Assembly (NCBI GenBank): GCA_039810585.1
Contig: JBDHXF010000001.1
Location: forward strand, 163,555-227,554
From: JBBATK01 sp039810585
Lineage (GTDB): Bacteria > Bacteroidota > Ignavibacteria > Kapaibacteriales > NICIL-2
Reading direction: 5' to 3'
Length of the DNA stretch: 64,000 nucleotides
Position numbers and translations under genes: made by a program. Of the stretch, positions 54,787 through 64,000 are shown piece after piece. Below the pieces are notes generated by a model. The model searched no databases. It worked only from the letters and a program-made list of their open reading frames with translations, and was not told where the DNA came from. Numbering within the stretch: the first letter of the stretch is position 1; the number at the start of each line of letters is the position of its first letter.

Positions 54787-57700
54787 TCAGAAAAGTTCTT
54801 GTTGTCCGTTATCTTGCTTCTGCCCATACTTTATATGTTGCTCTTTTACTGCAATGGGCTGCTGCACCTCACTTCTTTGGTGCGTGTCGATGCGAGCCAA
54901 CAACTGTTGGTAACCAGCCTCGCCTAAAATATTCCTGGCATGTAGGTGACACTCCCTCCATGATTCTTCTACCGTCTGAGCGAGCTGCCAGTCGAAAAAG
55001 CGTGGGCCGAGACGGCTAGCCACAGGTTGGTGGTGCTGGGCGCGCTCGTCATGGCCAAGGTCGTAGTCGGCAAGACGCAGAGTTTCAGGCAACAGCCAAC
55101 CTTCACCATGGTTCTGAGCAAGGAAGGCGGCAATCCCGGCGGTGCGATCGCACTTATGCTCGCGAATCTTTTCCTCAAGGTCATGAAAAGCAACGAGAGT
55201 AAGGACTGTGTGTCGGAGCTCGGGCTCCTTATCTTTGTCAACACGCCAAAAACCTTTAGGATCCTTTTCCAACGAGATGCTATGACTAGTTCGCTCCCCA
55301 GGCAAGTCACAGTCTCTGAGTATCCACCTCACATCAGCTTGCCCGAGCGAGTACATTGCAAAAACAACAGCATCAAGGATGCACCTCAGACGCAATCTTT
55401 CGTGTTGCGTTACAGCCCAACTTTTCGTAATCGGCACTTCTTGATCATCGGATTTTTGGGAAAATTCAAGTCTACACCATTCACTAGCAAAGCTCCAATG
55501 TGGGAACGAAAGTGCTGCAACATGACGAGAAATAAAACTACTCACGGAGGTTATCTCTTCAGGCATCGGCACTTCGCTTAATACATAACCAGTAATGTTA
55601 AGACCACCTAGTCTAATACGAACCATATAGTCAAACGAAAAAGAGTTAAGCACTGCAGACAGTTGTAGCCACTCTAGGAGTGTCAACTTCGTGTTAACTA
55701 GCTGGCATAAAGAGTAGACGGATGGGCTATCTGGAAGTACTGTTCCAATCATCGTTCTAGCATTGGTTGCCGACGAGATCTTCATATAATAAAACGCGTA
55801 ACTTCCAACCCGTTTTTGCGAATTCTCATAATCAATTTGTGCCATTAGGTACTGTGGACCCGGGAGCTTTCGCACCCAAGAAACTTCATCCCATTGAGCC
55901 GAACGTCCCCTGCCGAAAACCCATCGTTTCTCAGATGGATCGAACTGATTAATCATTCTTCCCTCATAAACTGCGAGAGCTATACTTCCGTTTGGTCCAC
56001 TCCAGACGCCGTAGTCACTTTGCTTGAAGCCATTTTTAATCCATTTTGTTATAGGGGGAAACAACTTAGAATCACCTGTCATATCGAACTGCTGAGAGAA
56101 TCTGACTAGTTCTTCCAAGATAGGCCTACCTGCTTTCATAGATGTCAGGATTTCAAGATCGCGTTTAGACTGGATTTCGAGAATTGCTAGTGATCGCGGG
56201 CTGAACTGGTCTACTTGAGCTCGGGTGTATGATATAGCGAGCTCCTCGGCTTGCTCCCAGTCCTCAAGCTTGCGACGCATGAAAGCAGTGCGGATTGCTT
56301 CGGTTTTACCACCTTTGGTAATAATCACGGGGTTGAATTTGAAGCTGCTGTGGATGTCGAAAATCTTATCCCGATTTTCAAGCCCGAACAACCATTCCCA
56401 CTGGCAGTGATCGAGCAAGAGTCGCCTTAGGTCACCAGTACCATGGTCAGAATAGAGACCTGAAGGCACAATGAAACCCAATCGTCCGCCGCTACTCAGC
56501 AGCGCGTGTGCAACTTCTACAAAAGCTTTATAGAGGTTGATGTCAGCAGAGCCCTGATGACGGAATGGATGCGCGGTGTCAGCGAAGCCCGTAGATCGAC
56601 TCCGCAGCAAGCGCCAGCTCGCATGCAGCACGTCGTTCTGACTACCGCGCACAATACCATATTTGTCACTACTTGCTTCATTAAACTCAGGGTCGCCAAA
56701 TGCGTTTGCGGCATACTTCATAAAATTCGATAACGCACGAAAGTCCGCGTTATAGTCGATCCACTGCCGTTCAATACCCGCATCTGCGTAGTACGCGGTC
56801 TGCGAAAGAAGCGCCTCCTGCTTGCCATAAGTGCGATAAAGCGGGTCAATGTTGCTGAAGAACTCCTTTGAATTCGGCTTTGTAATATCCCACGGCGGGT
56901 TCCCGAGAATCGCATCGAACCCTGTGCCAGCAACTCGAAACACATCCGGAAACTCAAGCTCCCAGTGGAAGAAGCAAAGTCGTGAAGCGATGCGAGTCGC
57001 TTCGGCAAGTGTCTCCTCTGACGGATCTGCTAGTGTACTTGGAAGCGGTGCGATTGAGACCGCTTCAGGCGGCCAAAACCAACACGCGCACCACAAATTC
57101 ATCGCACTCTTCAAATCCTGCCAAGCTGACGAACCCAACAGTTCATCACGATAGATTCGAGCGCGCTCCGCGGCATCGTGCACTGGAAGGCCGTGTAGCT
57201 TAGAGAGTAATGCCAGTGCATCATCGTGCACTGTTATAGCCTCATGGGCACGGTCCGCTGGGTCGAACAAAGTTGGTCCCGATAAGAACTTCGCCAAATC
57301 ACTTTTTAACTGGCCGTTTGCAAAGTCACGCAACACTTTACCTCGGGCTTCTTTTTCAAAGTGAACACCATTGCTGTGCCCTTTGTCGCCTCCTTCGCGA
57401 TTCTTCCATGCCATTACGGGGTAGTGCAAGAACTGGTCGAACCAAGCGCCAACCAGACCATTGCCACACTTGATCTTATGATCAAGGAAAGAGAAAGGCA
57501 ATGTTCGATCCATCGTCTCGATCCACAGCGCAAGGCGACATAGCTCAACTGCAAGCGGATCAAGATCTACGCCATATATACATCGCTCCACAACGTGTCG
57601 CTTAAGCACGGCCTTGAGCCGAGGCTCAAAGCTTGGGTCATCCGACCGGCAAGGCACCATCTCCAGTCCCATGGCTGCTACGTCGTCAGACACGATATCA

Positions 57701-59769
57701 CGCGGCTCAAGAAGGTTCACAACAGAGCGGTCACCGAGGTCCTTCACGCGTCCGTGGTAATGCACCGCGGCGTAAAGCGCTTCGGTTAGATAGCGCAGCG
57801 AAGCTACTGGGAATGTGCCCGAGCCGCAAGCCGGATCGCAAGTCTTTAAGGCAATGATTTCCTCCGGCCGACGCGGCACCCAGTCTCGCGCAGTAGCATT
57901 GGTGTTGAACGAACCGTCTGGATTGGCAGGTGGAGTGTAGGCCAACGGTCTTAGTGTGCGTTGTACCGTTGGCACTGCAAGCCCGGGACGAGTATAAAAC
58001 GTACCGGATCCCTTACGAGTGCCCCCCCAACGAACGAGGTACCATTCTCCTGGCAGTACTACACGTACTATCAACTGTCTAGCTTTGCGTGCCACAGCAT
58101 CGTCATATTCACGTCGCTTCTCTGGAGTAAGGTTGCCGCGTTGTCGGGGAATCAGCTTCCCAGCCTCAACTGCACGCCGAGCCCAAATTTCGGCTCTGCT
58201 GCGTATCTCGTAACGGTGATCACTTGTATCTGTGGTTTCGGTCACGTCGAGTTCGTCTTCGGGCGTCTCATCCTCTTCGCTGTCAGTGTTCTCGAACTCT
58301 TCGACCACCCCAACTTCATCTTGAACGGATTCGTCGTCTCCTTTCTTGCTCGCATCCTTCATTTTCTCGAGTAGCACAGCGAGCGCCGCATCGTCCATGC
58401 CTTCGAGGCGAGAGAGCGGTAGAGCAGGTTGATTACCAACTGAGATGAAGATTACCGGGTTTCCATCGGGTGCATTACGTAGCTCGAAATCAAGCAGACC
58501 TTCATAAAGGATACCAATGTATTCACTGGAAAGGTCAGAGAAGTCGACCGGTACTGTGACCCATGTATTCTGCCGTCCTTGTCGTAACCGCACTCGGGTG
58601 CGGCTAATCTTTTCAAGCAACCGATGCACGTCAAGGTCAGAGAATACGGAGTAGCGAGGATCAAACGTGGCAGTTTCAAAAACACTCAAAGCGCGTGCAA
58701 GGCCATCAGGATCGTCTTCCTTCACTGGTGCGAACAGCTCGCCACCATAAGCTGGAACTGGTAAAGCAGGATGATGACTACCCTGATGTACGAGTCGAAA
58801 GAGCGCTAGCAGACGTGGCCACGCGCCACAAGCCCGTGCCAATCGATTGCCACCGCGTGCTGCTGATTTTTCTAATTCTTCAAGTAAGCCACCGATGCCG
58901 TAGGCAGCGTGATAAAGCACATTCTCTCGTGGTAATAAGTCTCGCGATTCAGCAAACAATACGACTACTAGGCGCATGATGACACGCACCGCAGCACGAT
59001 ATATGTCGGCTTGATCGACATTGGCACAATGCTCAGCTAAGGCCTCGCCATGAGCTTGCACGAGAATCTCTACTGCTTCTCGAACCCGCTCACCCAGTGC
59101 GCTTGATAGTTCTGCTTGACCTTTGCGGCTATCGAGCACGGCTGAAAGCAGCGGTGACGTCTGACCTTCAGCCGGTGGTGTGAATGCAGCTGGTGAAATG
59201 AGCGTTCGTAGTGCCTGCACTTGTGATGAGAGCTCGCCCTCCTCGAACCAGAGATCTATATCCCACTCGCAGAAAGCATCAAAATCAAGCCCTGCAAAGA
59301 TGAGTCGCCACTGGCGCCCATTAGTTAAAAGTGCCAGCCGCTCTGTCCCAGCGCGCAACCACTGTACGACTTGGCTCGAAGTGCGGCGACCGCGGCCGAG
59401 CCCAACGTGCTTTTCAGTTTCAAGGAATACAGGAAGGATAGCGCCATGTCTCCCAAGCCAAAGGTGGAGCGGTTTGGTTGTCTCACCTGTTGGTGTGCGT
59501 CTGGACCACTCCGTGCCCACAGCAGTACCACGCAGCCAAGTACCCGTGTCGTGTGTAAACCCGCAAACACGTTCGAACACAAATGTGATGAAGTCGGAGA
59601 ATTCTAAACTTCCGCCGAGCAAAGCTGCGGACTGACGACGAAGATCTTCCTGTTGAAAACTCGAAAGTTCGAGTGGGGTAAACTGTGCAACGACCTGTAA
59701 ACGACGCGCATCAAGGAGCAGTCCACCGTGGCGTAATAAATCCCAACCTGCTAAGGGGGTGCCGTTCAT
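54787..59769 (-). CDS. Eco57I-type adenine-specific DNA methyltransferase (DrmMI/PglX-like)
   Basis: The 1660-residue protein has a long N-terminal region (1-600) with the conserved segment TERLALLTNGRQWRLIF seen in type IIG-like methylases. The catalytic core carries motif I CDPACGSGTFPVAS (about 644), DLDPLAVELCRLALWIET, and motif IV NPPW (957-960, FDAILGNPPWDI), typical of N6-adenine methylation. A long C-terminal target-recognition region follows with LGFIVPSGLYSDHGTGDLRR. It probably marks self DNA for the adjacent helicases. No obvious nuclease motif is seen in it, unlike true type IIG enzymes. An acidic Glu/Asp-rich linker of about 45 residues lies near 480-525. It overlaps the SNF2 gene by ATGA. 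Confidence 0.88.
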   Translation of the reverse strand: MNGTPLAGWDLLRHGGLLLDARRLQVVAQFTPLELSSFQQEDLRRQSAALLGGSLEFSDFITFVFERVCGFTHDTGTWLRGTAVGTEWSRRTPTGETTKPLHLWLGRHGAILPVFLETEKHVGLGRGRRTSSQVVQWLRAGTERLALLTNGRQWRLIFAGLDFDAFCEWDIDLWFEEGELSSQVQALRTLISPAAFTPPAEGQTSPLLSAVLDSRKGQAELSSALGERVREAVEILVQAHGEALAEHCANVDQADIYRAAVRVIMRLVVVLFAESRDLLPRENVLYHAAYGIGGLLEELEKSAARGGNRLARACGAWPRLLALFRLVHQGSHHPALPVPAYGGELFAPVKEDDPDGLARALSVFETATFDPRYSVFSDLDVHRLLEKISRTRVRLRQGRQNTWVTVPVDFSDLSSEYIGILYEGLLDFELRNAPDGNPVIFISVGNQPALPLSRLEGMDDAALAVLLEKMKDASKKGDDESVQDEVGVVEEFENTDSEEDETPEDELDVTETTDTSDHRYEIRSRAEIWARRAVEAGKLIPRQRGNLTPEKRREYDDAVARKARQLIVRVVLPGEWYLVRWGGTRKGSGTFYTRPGLAVPTVQRTLRPLAYTPPANPDGSFNTNATARDWVPRRPEEIIALKTCDPACGSGTFPVASLRYLTEALYAAVHYHGRVKDLGDRSVVNLLEPRDIVSDDVAAMGLEMVPCRSDDPSFEPRLKAVLKRHVVERCIYGVDLDPLAVELCRLALWIETMDRTLPFSFLDHKIKCGNGLVGAWFDQFLHYPVMAWKNREGGDKGHSNGVHFEKEARGKVLRDFANGQLKSDLAKFLSGPTLFDPADRAHEAITVHDDALALLSKLHGLPVHDAAERARIYRDELLGSSAWQDLKSAMNLWCACWFWPPEAVSIAPLPSTLADPSEETLAEATRIASRLCFFHWELEFPDVFRVAGTGFDAILGNPPWDITKPNSKEFFSNIDPLYRTYGKQEALLSQTAYYADAGIERQWIDYNADFRALSNFMKYAANAFGDPEFNEASSDKYGIVRGSQNDVLHASWRLLRSRSTGFADTAHPFRHQGSADINLYKAFVEVAHALLSSGGRLGFIVPSGLYSDHGTGDLRRLLLDHCQWEWLFGLENRDKIFDIHSSFKFNPVIITKGGKTEAIRTAFMRRKLEDWEQAEELAISYTRAQVDQFSPRSLAILEIQSKRDLEILTSMKAGRPILEELVRFSQQFDMTGDSKLFPPITKWIKNGFKQSDYGVWSGPNGSIALAVYEGRMINQFDPSEKRWVFGRGRSAQWDEVSWVRKLPGPQYLMAQIDYENSQKRVGSYAFYYMKISSATNARTMIGTVLPDSPSVYSLCQLVNTKLTLLEWLQLSAVLNSFSFDYMVRIRLGGLNITGYVLSEVPMPEEITSVSSFISRHVAALSFPHWSFASEWCRLEFSQKSDDQEVPITKSWAVTQHERLRLRCILDAVVFAMYSLGQADVRWILRDCDLPGERTSHSISLEKDPKGFWRVDKDKEPELRHTVLTLVAFHDLEEKIREHKCDRTAGIAAFLAQNHGEGWLLPETLRLADYDLGHDERAQHHQPVASRLGPRFFDWQLAQTVEESWRECHLHARNILGEAGYQQLLARIDTHQRSEVQQPIAVKEQHIKYGQKQDNGQQELF

Positions 59770-62700
59770 ATTGGACCTCCCGACAAACGAATTTCGACGG
59801 ACACAGGAAAAAGCTGCGCTGAGCCAACCAATGTGTGGCGCTTAGGCAGGAGATGCTTAAGTATGCGCTCGCGCTCCTTGTCAAGTTGTTCTTTGACCTC
59901 GCTATGGTGGCGACGACGACGTTCGACTTCCGCACGTTTTTCCTCAATGGATCTGTCGATCTCATCAAGACGTAAAGCTTCTTCGAACAGCATACCTTGT
60001 TTGCGCTCGTCCTTCAGTTTTTCGATCTCACGTTCGAGCTTCGCGAGAGTGTTTTCACTGATAAGGGTTGAGACTTCGGCTTGACGACTGCGATACCGCT
60101 GTTCCTCATCGGCGCGCGCCAATTTACCAGACTCGGTAAGCTGCGTTTGTAACGCTTCGGTCAACATTGCAGTCAGTCGAGTAATATGAGCCTTCAGATC
60201 CGTCTCGATGTTGTCGAAGATAGCCCGTGCATTATCGTAGTCACCCTTGTCGAGAGTCACCTCCGCACCTCGCAATTCGAGTGCACTAACGTGTGGAAGT
60301 GGTTCGTCAAGTCGACCCCGAGTAACTGGGAAGACAATTGTGCGAACCCAGTGGTGGAATGTTTCCCTCAGACCATTTACTGCAAGTTCCTCCACGCTAA
60401 GTAGAATCAAAGCGTCGATACCAGTAGGGAGCGTCGAACGTCGAACGGTCCAACGCGAGACCTGTTCGCCTGTTCCTGGGAAGCGACGACGCGTGAGAGA
60501 AGAGATAGCGTGTTGAAGCATTGGATGTGAAAGATGCGCCATCAGCACATCCGGTCGCGGCGAGAAGACAAGTCGGTCGCCTATAGTATCGATGAAGGGC
60601 GTAGAATCGAAGGCAATACGTGCGACAGGTCCCAGCGTTCCACCTTTCTGCGGTCTGCGCATAGACTCGTCGATCACTTCACTCCAGCCCAAAAGTCCTG
60701 GATTTACTAGTTTACAAGTACGCGGAACTTCAGTGCAATCTAGCTGCGGTCGTCCTGCACGAATCGCCATTGCTGATTCGAGAGTATCGCGTAATGATTG
60801 AGAGTCAAGATCGATCTCGTCGGCGAGTGCTTTGAGCTGAGCATTGGCGTCACGCCCTTCGGTACCAGTATCAAGAGTGACGTCGGCATCGATCTTCACG
60901 CTGCTACACGCGAGCTTCACACGTCTATCAAGGTCTGCTTCAACATCTCGTGCGTTCTCGCCGGCGATTAGTCGGCGGTGAGCAGCTTCGTCGAAGATAT
61001 CATTAGCCGAGCCGAGATCCTCTCGAATTTCGTCAGCCTTTTTGATGACATGTGAGAGGAAGGCAAGGTCTTGGTCTTGGTCAGTGACGAAGTGGAAGAT
61101 AGTAACATCGCGCGGCTGCCCGTGACGATCGATGCGGCCGTTGCGTTGCTCAATTCGCGATGGGTTCCAAGGGCAATCGAAATGCAGGAGGTACCGCGCA
61201 GTTCTCTGAAGGTTCAAACCTTCAGCAGCAGCGTCAGTGGCAACCAGCACACGCACGGAATGTGTATTGTTATTGAAACTAGCCTTGACTTCACTTCGCT
61301 CAATGTCATCCATACCACCGAAAAGTGTCAGTATACGCTCAGCTCCAAACTTAAAGGTCAGACGACGCACGAGGTAGTCGAGGGTTGTCTTGTACTCGGT
61401 GAACACAACAAGGCGCTCATCGTCAAGCCACTTGTCCTTTGCACGCAGCCGTTGCTCTATCAAGGCCTCAAGTGCTGAATAGCGAGAATCTACATGTGGA
61501 TCGACTAACGAAAGCGTGCGAGAAGTTTCATTAAGTCTCAGTCCGGCGACTGCCGCATCAATCGCGGCAATCTCATTTGTCAACGAAGACGCAACCCCCT
61601 TGAGCCAAGCGCCAACAACACCTGAGGCTGTTGCGGCGCGCGATTCAGCTTCGCGGTCATCGCTCGTCTCGGATTCAAGACTTCGACGCGCTGCCTGCAC
61701 CTCAGCATCAGCGGCTACTATATCTTCGGCAAGTCCTTTTTTGCATCGAGCCCACGAGTCTGCGAATGCAACTGCACACGAGAGCAATCGCTTTCCGAGA
61801 ATCTCGACAGCGAAACTTCCCGTACGACGACGTGCGTCGCGATCGCTAGCGATGAGTTTGTGTATTGCCTTCCGAAAACCATCGAATGCAACACTTAGCG
61901 CGACTTCCTCCGGAGCGAGACTCAAGACCAGGGCCTGGGGAGCTAGCCGCTTGCAGAATTTTGGCGGCGTAGTTCGCGCGTTGATCTCACGCTTAAGGCG
62001 ACGTATTACGATTTGTTGAACTCGACCACGCTCTGCCTCGCGGAGTTCATCTGTTTGACTAAAACGAACCGGATCCAAGATTTCGAGCAGACCCGTAAAA
62101 CAGCGCGTGTGTCCATTATGTGGTGTTGCACTCAAAAACAATCGGTGCTCAAACTGCGGCGCCAGCAGACGTAACATTCGGCATAAATCACTGTCGTTGC
62201 CAAACGCAGAAGGCATTAAGTTGTGGCACTCATCGACAATCAACAGATCCCATGGCAAATGAGGAGAGCCTTCAGGAGTTCGGCTGGCAGCTAGAAACTG
62301 CTCCAACACATCCTCTTGTCGTAAATAGTGATAAGAAGTAATAATGCGGCTGAACGAGCGCCAGGGGTTAGCGTCCATGCCCAAACTGCGGCGCAAGGCA
62401 TACGTCTCGTTCCGGTCAACAAGATCGAAAGGCAAAGAGAATTTGTCCCACATCTCATCGCGCCATTGCAAGCGCAAAGCTGCTGGGGTAAGCACAAGTA
62501 CTCGTTGTAAACGCCGACGCAGTAAAAGTTCAGTCAAAATGAGCCCAGCCTCAACCGTCTTTCCGAGTCCAACGTCATCTGCAAGAAGCAAACTGACGCG
62601 TGGCATGCGCAGTGCTTTAAGCAACGGCACAAGCTGAAAGTCGTCGACTTGCACCGCCCCGTGAAACGGACTCGCGATTGGCAGCCTACTAAGCGGACCA

Positions 62701-63002
62701 GACCCATCGGGATCGATAAACGGGCTTGCAGCAGACCATCTAGTTGCACGCAATAGCGCGTCATAATCTTCACCAGGCATCGGGTCGTCTGTACCGACAT
62801 TAGGTAGAGCGGTAGGCTCGAGAAGCCGACTTACGGGTTCCAGCTCCCAGATAAGCTTTTCGCTGCGTGGTAGTAGATCATCTTTATAATCAATGTTGAC
62901 GAGGTGCAGTCGTCCGTTCGGACCATCGAACGGCTCTACACCAGTCGTTAGACCACGGCGGTTACGAACTGTAGCGAACATGCCAATGCGAGGTGTACTC
63001 AT
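59766..63002 (-). CDS. SNF2/HepA-type DNA translocase, DrmD-like
   Basis: The 1078-residue superfamily 2 protein is the first gene of the defence operon. Motifs: LLLADDVGLGKTVEAGL with Walker A GLGKT (145-149), DECH box at 257-260 (LIVDECHNLM), FLSATPHNG, and the C-terminal helicase half VFTEYKTTLDYLV, ATDAAAEGLNLQ, RNGRIDRHGQP. After the ATPase it has a large domain and, near the end, a charged coiled coil (about 980-1060) rich in Glu, Arg and Lys. This layout matches the SNF2-like DrmD of class 1 DISARM, which is followed by a methylase just as here. The stop overlaps the methylase start by ATGA. A clear promoter lies 138 bases upstream. Confidence 0.9.
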   Translation of the reverse strand: MSTPRIGMFATVRNRRGLTTGVEPFDGPNGRLHLVNIDYKDDLLPRSEKLIWELEPVSRLLEPTALPNVGTDDPMPGEDYDALLRATRWSAASPFIDPDGSGPLSRLPIASPFHGAVQVDDFQLVPLLKALRMPRVSLLLADDVGLGKTVEAGLILTELLLRRRLQRVLVLTPAALRLQWRDEMWDKFSLPFDLVDRNETYALRRSLGMDANPWRSFSRIITSYHYLRQEDVLEQFLAASRTPEGSPHLPWDLLIVDECHNLMPSAFGNDSDLCRMLRLLAPQFEHRLFLSATPHNGHTRCFTGLLEILDPVRFSQTDELREAERGRVQQIVIRRLKREINARTTPPKFCKRLAPQALVLSLAPEEVALSVAFDGFRKAIHKLIASDRDARRRTGSFAVEILGKRLLSCAVAFADSWARCKKGLAEDIVAADAEVQAARRSLESETSDDREAESRAATASGVVGAWLKGVASSLTNEIAAIDAAVAGLRLNETSRTLSLVDPHVDSRYSALEALIEQRLRAKDKWLDDERLVVFTEYKTTLDYLVRRLTFKFGAERILTLFGGMDDIERSEVKASFNNNTHSVRVLVATDAAAEGLNLQRTARYLLHFDCPWNPSRIEQRNGRIDRHGQPRDVTIFHFVTDQDQDLAFLSHVIKKADEIREDLGSANDIFDEAAHRRLIAGENARDVEADLDRRVKLACSSVKIDADVTLDTGTEGRDANAQLKALADEIDLDSQSLRDTLESAMAIRAGRPQLDCTEVPRTCKLVNPGLLGWSEVIDESMRRPQKGGTLGPVARIAFDSTPFIDTIGDRLVFSPRPDVLMAHLSHPMLQHAISSLTRRRFPGTGEQVSRWTVRRSTLPTGIDALILLSVEELAVNGLRETFHHWVRTIVFPVTRGRLDEPLPHVSALELRGAEVTLDKGDYDNARAIFDNIETDLKAHITRLTAMLTEALQTQLTESGKLARADEEQRYRSRQAEVSTLISENTLAKLEREIEKLKDERKQGMLFEEALRLDEIDRSIEEKRAEVERRRRHHSEVKEQLDKERERILKHLLPKRHTLVGSAQLFPVSVEIRLSGGPI

Positions 63003-63694
63003 GGGACTTCAAATGAAAAAAATGTCTGGCATCGCCTTTCAGAAACTCAACCGAGGCTCTAAATGGTCTGAACCCGCGTTAACAAAGTCTGCAGGGTACC
63101 TTGTTGCAACGTAGGAAATTTTGACTTACTTCGTGTAGGCAAATTTACCAGATATTGTGTCGCCCAAAATTCGACTTATAAGGCTGCAAACCGAAGGAAC
63201 AAAGATATTGTTCGTTCGTGCTCAAATTTCTCTCCTCAAGTTAATTGACTCACTGAAGGGCTGAGTGACCATGCAATAAACACTAATGCCGTGCGCCAAA
63301 CTTTCTCCAGCACTGCTAAACAAAGCTATTTTAAGTGAGTCTTCTAAAAGCCTGTCACGAGTCCCAACTAAAAACTTCGAGCTTCAAATTTGTTGCGCCA
63401 CTCTCCTCGAGGTTGACAAAAAACTGTGCTGGAGAATGTCGCACCGCGCCTTGACATTGTAATCCACATCGTCGGAATCGTTAACACTCGCACAAAATGT
63501 CCCGGCTCAACGCATCCATCAAAACTGACTTGTTTCCATCGATTCTAAAACAGTGTGTCAGATACACTCATTGGACACGTGGCTCTGATTGGCGGGCTCT
63601 CGCCAAGCGATAGTATCACTTTCTGCTGAATATTCACGCATATTCCACCATCGCGGATAAGTCAATGGCTATGGCGCTTGCAGCAAATTTCAAT
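63003..63694. other. Long leader and intergenic region of the defence operon
   Basis: I see no credible gene in these 690 bases. The part near 63140-63168 holds the operon promoter; the rest, to the stop of the next gene, is AT-rich and shows no obvious repeats. Confidence 0.4.
63140..63168 (-). promoter_or_regulatory. Bacteroidota-type promoter of the defence operon
   Basis: On the minus strand TTTG (63168-63165) and TAAATTTG (63147-63140) are separated by 17 bases, matching TTTG-N17-23-TANNTTTG. Transcription would start near 63133, giving a leader of about 130 bases. Confidence 0.6.
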
Positions 63695-64000
63695 TTATCT
63701 TTGACGCATATCTACAACACCTTCATCATCTTCTGCAACTGTACCAGTTAGCTCATATGGTGTTGGATTACAAATAATTGTTCTTGCGGTATAACTTAAT
63801 ACTGGAAACACTCTTCGTAAATCCCCAGAGCTTCCATCACTCCTAATAGTTACCCGCCACAACTCTTCTTCGACTTTTTGCTTAAGTAGTGCACTAGAAT
63901 TATAGGCACGAAGATTTAGAAATCTAGGGAAGGTCTGAACAAGTCCGTTTTTATCACTTGCAAAGCTGAACTTTACGCGTGATGCATTTAAGATCGCTTT
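63695..64000 (-). CDS. C-terminal part of an unknown protein (5' end outside window)
   Basis: A minus-strand frame is open from the window edge to TAA 63695-63697, giving the last 101 residues of a protein, including GLVQTFPRFLNLRAYNSS and LSYTARTIICNPTPYELTG and ending VVDMRQR. Codon and residue use look genuine, with no start codon needed inside the window. No family is recognised. It points in the same direction as the defence operon but is separated from it by 690 bases, so it is likely a separate transcript. Confidence 0.6.
   Translation of the reverse strand, partial: KAILNASRVKFSFASDKNGLVQTFPRFLNLRAYNSSALLKQKVEEELWRVTIRSDGSSGDLRRVFPVLSYTARTIICNPTPYELTGTVAEDDEGVVDMRQR

Noticed and set aside
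54774..54827. Start of the RecD-like gene at 54827
   Set aside because: It would overlap the methylase gene by 41 bases; ATG 54773 begins at the family's conserved N terminus and has a better ribosome site.
54787..59769. Stand-alone type IIG restriction-modification enzyme
   Set aside because: The methylase has no clear PD-(D/E)XK motif at its N terminus and is coupled to three helicase genes.
45127..63002. BREX system (PglX-like methylase)
   Set aside because: No PglZ phosphatase, BrxC ATPase, BrxA/B or BrxL is present; the partners are SNF2, RecD and YprA helicases.

Overview
The window looks like a chromosome segment of a flagellated, Gram-negative member of the Bacteroidota/Chlorobi (FCB) group, most likely from the Kapabacteria/Ignavibacteria branch. 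Three signs point there. Secreted proteins end in type IX secretion (Por) sorting domains, several genes have Bacteroidota-type promoters (TTTG near -33, TANNTTTG near -7), and a choice-of-anchor-D type surface protein is present. The lineage is inferred; no rRNA gene is in the window.

Bases 1-26,800 are ordinary core genome. They hold the end of fliG, a sigma-54 response regulator, an AT-hook chromatin-like protein, a fatty-acid hydroxylase, deoC, a metallophosphatase, a cyclase-maf-ABC permease operon, flagellin, trmO, argD, murF, ahcY, several cell-envelope proteins and a SulP transporter. Flagellin has a recognisable sigma-28 promoter and two CsrA-like hairpins in its leader. A family of 22-bp palindromes forms a five-unit array upstream of sulP, with one more copy after ahcY.

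A tRNA-Phe gene (26,774-26,846) marks the left edge of a genomic island of at least 37 kb that runs off the right end. Directly after the tRNA lies a tyrosine recombinase gene with one in-frame TGA. Next comes a metal/arsenic resistance block: ArsC-type arsenate reductase, three small Cys-rich exported proteins, a CzcA/CusA pump fused to its outer-membrane factor, a CusB-type adaptor and a P1B ATPase whose DKTGT motif reads DKTRT. A replication/mobilisation module follows (MerR/excisionase-type HTH protein, PriCT-2 primase-like protein, RepA-like ATPase, small HTH protein), then a three-gene TIGR04255 cassette.

The most striking locus is a four-gene minus-strand operon (63,002 down to 45,127) that looks like an anti-phage system. 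In order it encodes a SNF2/DrmD-like helicase, an Eco57I/DrmMI-like adenine methylase, a RecD-like helicase with a C-terminal nuclease-like domain, and a giant YprA-family DEAH helicase. The giant protein also carries a DUF1998 cysteine cluster, a PD-(D/E)XK-like domain and a C-terminal LexA/S24-type autoprotease domain with an apparent Ala-Gly cleavage site and Ser-Lys dyad. The first two genes follow the order of class 1 DISARM. The last resembles DISARM DrmA and DrmB fused together, or Druantia DruE, with the protease added. The operon has a well-matched promoter at 63,140-63,168.
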